From positions 1 to 5,065 of the forward strand of contig CALGRN010000216.1 of assembly GCA_937880835.1 (NCBI GenBank): a DNA stretch of 5,065 bases, in the 5' to 3' direction. This stretch comes from an uncultured Prevotella sp. Its GTDB lineage: Bacteria; Bacteroidota; Bacteroidia; Bacteroidales; Bacteroidaceae. Of this stretch, positions 1 to 5,065 are shown piece by piece; position 1 is the first letter of the stretch, and each line of letters opens with the position of its first letter. Below the pieces are notes generated by a model. That model made no database searches, was not told the origin of the DNA, and saw only the letters and a list, made by a program, of their open reading frames with translations. Position numbers and translations under genes: made by a program.

Positions 1-2
1 TT

Positions 3-485
3 AAGTTTGCAACACCAATTTTTGATGGAGCAAAACTTGATAATCTTTCAGAATGGACAGACAAGGCAGGCTTACCTCATTTATGCTCAACACACTTGTA
101 CGATGGAGAGACAGGACAGATGTTCGACCAACCGGCAACAGTAGGTATAACATACTTCCTCAAACTCGGTCATATGGTTGAAGACAAAATGCACGCACGT
201 TCTATAGGTCCTTACAGTCTTATCACTCAGCAACCGCTTGGAGGTAAGGCACAATTCGGTGGTCAGCGTTTTGGAGAGATGGAGGTTTGGGCTCTTGAAG
301 CATTCGGAGCAAGCCATGTACTTCAAGAAATACTTACCATTAAGTCTGATGATGTTGTCGGACGTTCTAAGGCTTATGAGGCTATTGTTAAAGGAGAGTC
401 TATGCCTACTCCGGGGATACCGGAATCTCTCAACGTATTGCTGCATGAGCTTCGTGGACTCGGACTTAGCGTGAAACTCGATTAA
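3..485 (+). CDS. rpoB: RNA polymerase beta subunit, C-terminal 160 residues (5' end outside window)
   Basis: This is the 3' end of the gene for the beta subunit of the core RNA polymerase, which forms one side of the active-site cleft. The frame is open from base 3 and ends in TAA at 483-485, giving 160 residues; the true start lies upstream of the window. The C-terminal block is unmistakable: KMHARSIGPYSL, then GGKAQFGGQRFGEMEVWALEAFGA at partial residues about 80-103 (the segment that packs against beta' and the active site), then LQEILTIKSDDVVGR and the PGIPESLNVLLHELRGLGL ending typical of beta. The end of the protein looks complete, with no truncation or frameshift. It is followed 107 bases later by rpoC on the same strand, the standard rpoBC order, so the two are probably co-transcribed. 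Codon use matches the rpoC part that follows and differs from the transporter part after about 3656. Confidence 0.98.
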   Translation, partial: KFATPIFDGAKLDNLSEWTDKAGLPHLCSTHLYDGETGQMFDQPATVGITYFLKLGHMVEDKMHARSIGPYSLITQQPLGGKAQFGGQRFGEMEVWALEAFGASHVLQEILTIKSDDVVGRSKAYEAIVKGESMPTPGIPESLNVLLHELRGLGLSVKLD

Positions 486-537
486 TTAATAATGAAAAGG
501 TGATAAGATGAAAGATAATGGTTAACGAGAGGAGGCT

Positions 538-603
538 ATGCCTGATATTTCAAGTTTCATTATTTCATTATATCAATTAAAAGAAAAGAAACATGGCTTT
601 TAA
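538..603 (+). CDS. possible 21-codon leader ORF overlapping the rpoC start
   Basis: A very short frame begins at ATG 538-540 and ends at TAA 601-603, encoding 21 residues that begin MPDISS and end KKHGF. It is preceded by the purine run GAGAGGAGG at 527-535, which resembles a Shine-Dalgarno site more than anything in front of rpoC itself. Its last codons overlap the rpoC start (593) in another frame, an arrangement that would allow translational coupling. I do not recognise the peptide. Bacteroidetes rely little on Shine-Dalgarno pairing, and a frame this short can easily arise by chance, so it is listed as a weak candidate only. Confidence 0.15.
   Translation: MPDISSFIISLYQLKEKKHGF
574..592 (+). 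promoter_or_regulatory. A-rich translation start region of rpoC
   Basis: The bases just before the rpoC ATG are almost entirely A with a few G and T (TTAAAAGAAAAGAAAC), with no GGAGG at the usual spacing. This is the usual Bacteroidetes style of start site, where A-richness stands in for a Shine-Dalgarno sequence. It supports the start at 593, as does the MAFKKD N-terminus, which matches the family start. No Bacteroidetes -33/-7 promoter (TTTG ... TAnnTTTG) is visible in the 486-592 spacer, consistent with read-through from rpoB. Confidence 0.55.
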
Positions 604-3600
604 AAAAGATACAAAGGTAAAGAATAATTTCACCAAGATTACCATAGGTTTAGCATCACCGGAAGAAGTCTTAGAGAATTCATTTGGCGAGGTGACAAAA
701 CCGGAAACCATAAATTATCGAACCTACAAACCAGAGCGTGACGGATTGTTCTGTGAACGCATCTTCGGTCCTACAAAAGATTACGAATGTGCATGTGGAA
801 AATATAAGCGCATACGTTATAAAGGTATTGTATGTGACCGTTGTGGTGTAGAAGTAACTGAAAAGAAAGTACGTCGTGAACGCAGTGGTCATATCGAGCT
901 TGTTGTTCCCGTTGCTCACATTTGGTATTTCCGCTCACTTCCAAATAAGATAGGTTATCTTCTCGGTATGCCTACAAAGAAATTGGACACAGTTGTTTAC
1001 TACGAGAAATATGTAGTTATACAGCCCGGTCTTATGGAAGGTAAGAAAGATGCAGAAGGTTTGGAGGCGAACGGTTCTCACAAATTTGATCTTCTTACGG
1101 AAGACGAATATATAAATATAATTGAAACTCAGATACCGGAAGGAAACGAATATCTTGATGACAGCGATCCTAATAAGTTCATTGCAAAGATGGGAGCAGA
1201 AGCTGTCTGCGATTTACTTGCAAGTATAGATCTTGATTCGCTTTCTTACGAACTTCGTGACAGAGCAAACAATGATTCAAGTCAGCAGCGTAAGACTGAG
1301 GCTTTGAAGCGTTTGCAAGTGGTTGAGGCTTTCCGTTCTTCAACCGAAATAAACAGACCGGAGTGGATGATAATGAAGATTATTCCAGTCATTCCACCAG
1401 AATTAAGACCGTTGGTTCCATTGGATGGCGGTCGTTTTGCCACATCCGACTTGAACGATCTTTATCGTCGTGTTATCATACGTAATAACCGTCTTAAAAG
1501 ACTTATGGAAATAAAAGCTCCTGAGGTTATCCTACGTAATGAAAAACGTATGCTTCAAGAAGCTGTTGACAGTCTTTTTGACAACTCACGTAAGAGTTCT
1601 GCGGTAAAGAGCGAAAGCAATCGTCCTCTTAAATCTCTTTCAGATTCATTGAAAGGTAAGCAAGGACGCTTCCGTCAGAATCTTCTTGGTAAACGTGTTG
1701 ACTATTCTGCACGTTCGGTTATTGTTGTCGGTCCTGAATTGAAGATGGGCGAGTGCGGTCTTCCCAAACTCATGGCGGCAGAACTTTACAAACCGTTTAT
1801 CATACGCAAGTTGATAGAGCGTGGTATAGTGAAGACTGTAAAGAGCGCAAAGAAGATTGTTGATCGTCGTGAACCTGTTATCTGGGATATTCTTGAAAAC
1901 GTGATGAAAGGACATCCGGTTCTTCTCAACCGTGCACCAACACTGCATCGTCTCGGTATTCAAGCTTTCCAACCGAAATTGATAGAAGGTAAGGCTATAC
2001 AGTTGCATCCTTTGGCATGTACTGCTTTCAACGCCGATTTTGATGGCGACCAAATGGCTGTTCATCTTCCGTTGAGCAATGAAGCCGTACTTGAAGCACA
2101 AATGTTGATGCTTCAAAGTCACAACATTCTCAATCCGGCAAACGGTGCGCCTATCACAGTTCCTTCACAAGACATGGTTCTCGGACTTTATTATATAACA
2201 AAAATTCGTCCCGGAGCAAAAGGAAAAGGACTTACTTTCTATGGTCCCGAAGAAGCTATTATTGCTTACAACGAAGGCAAGTGCGATTTGCACGCACAAG
2301 TGAAAGTAGTAGTAAAAGACCTTGTTGACGGCAAGATACAAGACCGCATGGTGGAAACTTCTGTTGGTCGTGTGATTGTTAACGGTATTATACCGGAAGA
2401 AGTTGGCTATGTAAATAAGATTATATCCAAGAAGAGTCTGCGCGATATTATTGCAGACGTTATCAAAGTAGTTGGTTTTGCACGTGCATGCGAATTCCTT
2501 GACGGTATTAAGAACTTGGGTTATCGCATGGCATATCTTGCCGGATTGTCATTCAACCTTGACGATATCATCATTCCTGATAAGAAAGAGGCTATTGTCG
2601 AGAGAGGTAACGAGGAGGTTCGTCAGATTACCGAGAATTACAATATGGGATTCATCACCGATAATGAGAGATACAATCAGGTTATTGACACTTGGACTCA
2701 CGTGAACAATGATCTTGGCGATGTTCTTATGAAAGAGATGACAGAAGCCGATCAAGGTTTCAATGCTGTTTTCATGATGCTTGACTCAGGAGCTCGTGGT
2801 TCAAAAGATCAGATAAAGCAGCTTTCCGGTATGCGTGGTCTTATGGCTAAACCTCAGAAAGCAGGTGCAGAAGGACAGCAGATTATCGAGAATCCTATTC
2901 TTTCAAACTTTAAGGAAGGAATGTCAGTTCTTGAATACTTCATTTCTTCTCATGGTGCACGTAAAGGTCTTGCCGATACCGCGATGAAGACAGCCGATGC
3001 AGGTTATCTTACACGTCGTCTTGTTGACGTTTCACATGACGTTATAATAAATGAAGAAGACTGCGGTACGCTTCGCGGATTGGTATGTACTGCATTGAAA
3101 AATGGAGACGAGGTTATCTCAACATTGTATGAGCGTATTTTAGGACGCGTTTCCGTACATGACATTATACATCCTACAACCGGAGAACTTATCGTTTCAT
3201 CGGGTGAAGAAATAACGGAGGAGAAAGCTCTTATAATAGAAAATTCTCCTATCGAAAGCGTTGAAATCCGTTCGGTGCTTACCTGCGAAAGCAAACATGG
3301 TGTTTGTCTTAAATGCTATGGACGCAATCTTGCCACAAGCCGCATGGTTCAAATGGGTGAGGCTGTCGGCGTGATTGCTGCTCAGGCTATCGGTGAACCG
3401 GGAACACAGCTTACTCTGCGTACTTTCCATGCCGGAGGTGTGGCAGGTAATGCCGCTGCCAATGCATCCGTTGTTGCCAAAAACGACAGTAAGATAGAGT
3501 TTGACGAGTTGCGAACCGTTCCTTTTATTGAGAATGATGGCGAGAAAGATGTTAATTGCCAGATGGTTGTAAGCCGTCTTGCGGAAATACGTTTCGTTGA

Positions 3601-3655
3601 TCCTAACACCAAGATAGTTCTTTCAACATTGAATGTTCCTTACGGTTCATTGCTC
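593..3655 (+). pseudogene. rpoC: rpoC segment, 3'-truncated (beta' residues 1 to ~1020)
   Basis: This is the part of the long frame that is genuine RpoC. The order of domains is normal from the clamp zinc finger through lid, rudder, double-psi barrel with the active-site aspartates, funnel, bridge helix and first trigger-loop arm; I saw no internal frameshift or missing catalytic residue. Zinc and trigger-loop residues sit about 10 positions later than in E. coli RpoC (R943 and H946 against R933 and H936). The last recognisable RpoC sequence is RLAEIRFVD..T.IVLST.NVPYGS, in the trigger-loop insertion; in intact Bacteroidales proteins this continues with a DG-rich sandwich-barrel segment that is not present here. 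The 3' boundary is approximate because the two partners share the peptide at the join. Its codons (CTT, CGT, GTT, frequent ATA and TTT) agree with the rpoB tail, so rpoB and this part belong together. Confidence 0.93.
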
Positions 3656-4612
3656 GGTGTGATGACCGAAGATGATAATGAGAAGAACCAGTTCTCTTCT
3701 TTCCGTATGGTAGGTGCTTACGCTATGGGCTTCATCACCCTCTTCATCTTCCCATACGTACAGCAGTGGATTGGCGGCACTGAGCAGCACCAATACACAA
3801 TGATCGGTGCCATCTTCGGCGGTCTCGCTTGCCTTATGACAATGGCTTGCGGTCTTCTCACAAAGGAGCGCATCCAGTCAAAGCGTGCCGAAAGTTTCTC
3901 GTTCAAGCAGTTTGGCGACCTCTTCAAGAACAAGCCTTGGGTGTACATCACACTCGTTGCCGTTTGCACAAACTTCTTCAACGGCTTCCGTTACGCTGTG
4001 GCAGGCTACATGTTCACATACTGCCTCGGTGGCGACATCACAATGGGCTCGCTCATCATCAACTTCACAGTGTTCATGGGTATCGGTGAGGCTACATGTA
4101 TGATCTTCGGTGGACTCTCACCAGCCTTCACAAAGATGGTCGGTTCTAAGCGTATGGCATTCGTATGGGCAGCAGTAATCTGCTTCGCAACATCAGTGCT
4201 CTACTTCTTCATCCCAATGGACAAGGACTACATCTGGGTACTCATCGCAGTATCTATTGTCACTTCCATCGGTGCCGGCATCTACTCTCCACTCCTTTGG
4301 TCAATGTATGCTGACGTGGCAGACTTCGCGACAGAGAAGTTCGGCGCATCATCTACAGGCCTCATCTTCTCTTCTGGTACAATGGCACAGAAGTTCGGTG
4401 GCGCCATCTCAGGCTCACTCATCGCAATGCTCCTTGGCGCAGCAGGTCTCGTTTCTAAGGAAGATCCTACAACAGGCACGACAGTAGTAGAGATCGTGAC
4501 AGGAAGCGAAGAGTCAGTAAAGACAATGGTCTGGGCCCTCTTCTCACTCTTCCCAGCCCTCATGGCATTCATCATGGGCATCCTCGCCTACAAGTTCCCA
4601 CTGAAGAAGTAA
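593..4612 (+). CDS. rpoC: chimeric open frame: RpoC N-terminal ~1020 residues fused to C-terminal ~320 residues of a GPH-family transporter
   Basis: The frame starts as the beta' subunit of RNA polymerase. Residues 1 to about 1015-1020 are highly conserved RpoC: zinc site 1 (C66, C68, C81, C84), the catalytic loop NADFDGDQM at 480-488 with the Mg-binding D482, D484 and D486, the bridge helix around 779-815, zinc site 2 (C824, C898, C905, C908), and the first trigger-loop arm with R943 and H946. Residues about 948-1015 belong to the domain inserted in the trigger loop. After NVPYGS (1014-1019) the RpoC sequence stops and a membrane transporter continues in frame to the TAA at 4610-4612. Bacteroidales RpoC is normally about 1,400-1,450 residues, so some 400 are lost: the second trigger-loop arm, the jaw and the C-terminal clamp parts. 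Since rpoC is essential, this product should not be functional as polymerase. I infer an assembly chimera, or less likely a recombination with an intact copy elsewhere. Confidence 0.97.
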   Translation: MAFKKDTKVKNNFTKITIGLASPEEVLENSFGEVTKPETINYRTYKPERDGLFCERIFGPTKDYECACGKYKRIRYKGIVCDRCGVEVTEKKVRRERSGHIELVVPVAHIWYFRSLPNKIGYLLGMPTKKLDTVVYYEKYVVIQPGLMEGKKDAEGLEANGSHKFDLLTEDEYINIIETQIPEGNEYLDDSDPNKFIAKMGAEAVCDLLASIDLDSLSYELRDRANNDSSQQRKTEALKRLQVVEAFRSSTEINRPEWMIMKIIPVIPPELRPLVPLDGGRFATSDLNDLYRRVIIRNNRLKRLMEIKAPEVILRNEKRMLQEAVDSLFDNSRKSSAVKSESNRPLKSLSDSLKGKQGRFRQNLLGKRVDYSARSVIVVGPELKMGECGLPKLMAAELYKPFIIRKLIERGIVKTVKSAKKIVDRREPVIWDILENVMKGHPVLLNRAPTLHRLGIQAFQPKLIEGKAIQLHPLACTAFNADFDGDQMAVHLPLSNEAVLEAQMLMLQSHNILNPANGAPITVPSQDMVLGLYYITKIRPGAKGKGLTFYGPEEAIIAYNEGKCDLHAQVKVVVKDLVDGKIQDRMVETSVGRVIVNGIIPEEVGYVNKIISKKSLRDIIADVIKVVGFARACEFLDGIKNLGYRMAYLAGLSFNLDDIIIPDKKEAIVERGNEEVRQITENYNMGFITDNERYNQVIDTWTHVNNDLGDVLMKEMTEADQGFNAVFMMLDSGARGSKDQIKQLSGMRGLMAKPQKAGAEGQQIIENPILSNFKEGMSVLEYFISSHGARKGLADTAMKTADAGYLTRRLVDVSHDVIINEEDCGTLRGLVCTALKNGDEVISTLYERILGRVSVHDIIHPTTGELIVSSGEEITEEKALIIENSPIESVEIRSVLTCESKHGVCLKCYGRNLATSRMVQMGEAVGVIAAQAIGEPGTQLTLRTFHAGGVAGNAAANASVVAKNDSKIEFDELRTVPFIENDGEKDVNCQMVVSRLAEIRFVDPNTKIVLSTLNVPYGSLLGVMTEDDNEKNQFSSFRMVGAYAMGFITLFIFPYVQQWIGGTEQHQYTMIGAIFGGLACLMTMACGLLTKERIQSKRAESFSFKQFGDLFKNKPWVYITLVAVCTNFFNGFRYAVAGYMFTYCLGGDITMGSLIINFTVFMGIGEATCMIFGGLSPAFTKMVGSKRMAFVWAAVICFATSVLYFFIPMDKDYIWVLIAVSIVTSIGAGIYSPLLWSMYADVADFATEKFGASSTGLIFSSGTMAQKFGGAISGSLIAMLLGAAGLVSKEDPTTGTTVVEIVTGSEESVKTMVWALFSLFPALMAFIMGILAYKFPLKK
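3632..3656 (+). other. fusion junction between rpoC and transporter sequence
   Basis: Bases upstream encode RpoC and bases downstream encode a GPH transporter. The tract AATGTTCCTTACGGTTCA (3632-3649, peptide NVPYGS) fits both families: Bacteroidales RpoC has NVPYGS followed by a short residue and L, and GPH carriers have N(V/I)PYG(S/A)L before GVMT. The exact crossover base therefore cannot be fixed from this sequence alone. The reading frame is the same on both sides because the shared peptide is read in the same frame in both partners. Confidence 0.85.
3632..4612 (+). pseudogene. GPH-family (MelB-like) sugar:cation symporter, 5'-truncated: helices IV/V to XII
   Basis: Fused residues 1014-1339 are the C-terminal two thirds of a glycoside-pentoside-hexuronide:cation symporter (MFS_2 type), an inner-membrane carrier that takes up a sugar or oligosaccharide with Na+ or H+. 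The segment NVPYGSLLGVMTEDDNEK..FSSFRMVG aligns with the helix IV-V region of MelB (DIPFWSL...PYPRFF); R1038 matches the MelB helix V arginine. Hydrophobic spans follow at about 1039-1060, 1068-1090, 1117-1145, 1150-1179, 1188-1208, 1213-1237, 1255-1287 and 1309-1334, with a basic cytosolic loop at 1091-1116. K1267 in MAQKFGG matches the MelB helix XI lysine. The protein ends naturally at KFPLKK. Missing are roughly the first 120-130 residues, helices I-III and the helix II aspartates that bind the cation in MelB, so transport is not expected. Substrate cannot be told from the sequence. Codon use (TTC, ATC, CTC) differs sharply from the rpoC part. Confidence 0.9.
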
Positions 4613-4637
4613 ACATCAGTAATATCCATTCCACAAA

Positions 4638-4690
4638 ACAGGAGGCAAATACTTCACAACGAGTATCTGCCTCCTGTATTCGTTTTGTTC
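4638..4690 (+). terminator. intrinsic terminator after the transporter end
   Basis: ACAGGAGGCAAATACT (4638-4653) pairs with AGTATCTGCCTCCTGT (4662-4677) over 16 positions with one mismatch (A4648/C4667) and an 8-base loop. A T-rich tail (GTATTCGTTTTGTTC) follows instead of a clean U run. The hairpin begins 25 bases after the TAA at 4612, which fits a transcription end for the transporter gene. CAAAAC before and GTTTTG after the core can add to the stem, and the T-rich reverse complement of the left flank means it could also act on the minus strand. Confidence 0.75.
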
Positions 4691-4858
4691 TTGGGAATAG
4701 GACATCAACTACAGTTCTCGATATGCGTGCACGGATACCCAACTATTCTTCATAACATTCTGGGTGTGTGTGCCTAAATATTTATAATTTTTTGGTAATC
4801 GTTTTACCTCAGGACTTTCTTAATGGGTAATGTATTAAAATGAAAAGAGATGGGTCCG

Positions 4859-4915
4859 AGACAACGGAAACTGTCTTGCTATCAGCGTGACTACGGATGA
4901 AGAAGTCACTTTTTT
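4859..4915 (+). terminator. possible weak terminator or structured RNA end: two hairpins and a T6 run
   Basis: AGACA (4859-4863) pairs with TGTCT (4872-4876) around an 8-base loop. Ten bases later GTGACT (4887-4892) pairs with AGTCAC (4904-4909) around an 11-base loop, and six T follow directly at 4910-4915. A hairpin directly followed by a U run is the form of a rho-independent terminator, but the stems are only 5 and 6 base pairs and no transcript is known to enter from upstream other than read-through of the stronger terminator at 4638. It could also be the 3' end of a small RNA, for which I see no promoter. Confidence 0.3.
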
Positions 4916-5027
4916 AATTTATGGAAGATGAAATAGGTATGTGATTGCTGGCAGGATTAACAATTTTACCATTTTTTTATTTTTAGTGATAGATGATGCC
5001 GTGTCTTATACTCTATAACGATATAAC

Positions 5028-5056
5028 AACCAAAAAGCCAGACCATTTATTTGGTT
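5028..5056. repeat. short inverted repeat near the right edge
   Basis: AACCAAA (5028-5034) is the exact reverse complement of TTTGGTT (5050-5056), separated by 15 bases. It could form a small hairpin or be an operator-like site ahead of a gene outside the window. With 7-base AT-rich arms, chance is a real alternative. Confidence 0.25.
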
Positions 5057-5065
5057 TGCAACATA

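Larger units (their letters stand above)
4613..5065. other. 453-base stretch with no convincing gene
   Basis: I checked both strands after the transporter stop. The longest ATG-started frames are only about 16-26 codons and none has recognisable content. The stretch is AT-rich, particularly after 4775, in contrast to the transporter coding sequence. It contains the terminator at 4638-4690, a pair of small hairpins followed by six T at 4859-4915, and an inverted repeat near the right edge at 5028-5056. No Bacteroidetes TAnnTTTG promoter element, tRNA or insertion-sequence end was found. It may be the intergenic region before a gene that starts beyond the window. Confidence 0.6.

Noticed and set aside
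87..446. Minus-strand open frame of 119 codons opposite the rpoB tail
   Set aside because: It is antisense to a fully conserved RpoB C-terminus, and its composition is typical of a shadow frame.
1646..2122. Minus-strand open frame of 158 codons inside rpoC
   Set aside because: It lies antisense to the most conserved part of RpoC, including the catalytic loop, and its product has no recognisable family features. It is a by-product of the coding strand.
3718..4581. Several 72-99 codon frames on both strands within the transporter part
   Set aside because: The forward frame here encodes a consistent GPH transporter with regular hydrophobic spans. The other frames have biased shadow compositions and no family match that I recognise.
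593..4612. A new natural polymerase-transporter fusion system
   Set aside because: The essential C-terminal RpoC parts and the N-terminal transporter helices are both lost, codon use breaks at the join, and the join sits on a shared short tract. A functional fusion would not be expected to show this pattern.
4726..4733. Palindrome CGTGCACG as an operator
   Set aside because: It is only 8 bases, does not extend on either side, and no promoter or gene start is near.
4737..4765. Inverted repeat ACCCA/TGGGT
   Set aside because: The 5-base arms are separated by 19 bases, there is no T run after them, and a chance match is likely.
4763..4771. GT dinucleotide run
   Set aside because: It is too short to be a meaningful repeat or phase-variation tract, and no coding frame crosses it.
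4794..4808. Hairpin GGTAA/TTACC as a terminator
   Set aside because: The stem is 5 base pairs and AT-rich, and the T run precedes rather than follows it on the plus strand.

Overview
The window looks like Bacteroidetes DNA, most likely Bacteroidales in the Prevotella/Bacteroides range. The grounds are the strongly Bacteroidales-like sequence of the RNA polymerase beta and beta' subunits, the order rpoB-rpoC, and an A-rich rather than Shine-Dalgarno leader in front of rpoC. The assignment rests on family recognition, not on a database search.

Layout. Bases 3-485 are the 3' end of rpoB. After a 107-base spacer, one long open frame runs from 593 to 4612 (1339 codons) without a stop. Its first ~1015-1020 codons are a normal, well conserved RpoC: both zinc sites, the catalytic NADFDGDQM loop, the bridge helix and the first arm of the trigger loop. 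Inside the domain inserted in the trigger loop the protein changes identity. The last ~320 codons are helices IV/V to XII of a sugar:cation symporter of the GPH (MelB-like) family. The final ~400 residues of RpoC and the first three to four helices of the transporter are absent. A terminator-like hairpin follows the stop at 4638-4690. Bases 4613-5065 hold no convincing gene, only hairpins and AT-rich sequence.

The main result is this in-frame rpoC::GPH-transporter chimera. The join lies at about 3632-3656, where both families carry nearly the same peptide (NVPYGS-L), so the frame is kept automatically. Codon choice changes at the join: Ile ATA/ATT, Phe TTT and Leu CTT/TTG give way to ATC, TTC and CTC. 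RpoC without its C-terminal jaw and clamp parts is not expected to work and the gene is essential. The likeliest explanation is therefore an assembly chimera between two loci, perhaps two genomes, joined on a short shared stretch; a real recombination is less likely. The joined gene is close to normal RpoC length and starts perfectly, so an automatic pipeline could label it simply 'rpoC'.

I found no defence system, mobile element, CRISPR array, tRNA or rRNA.
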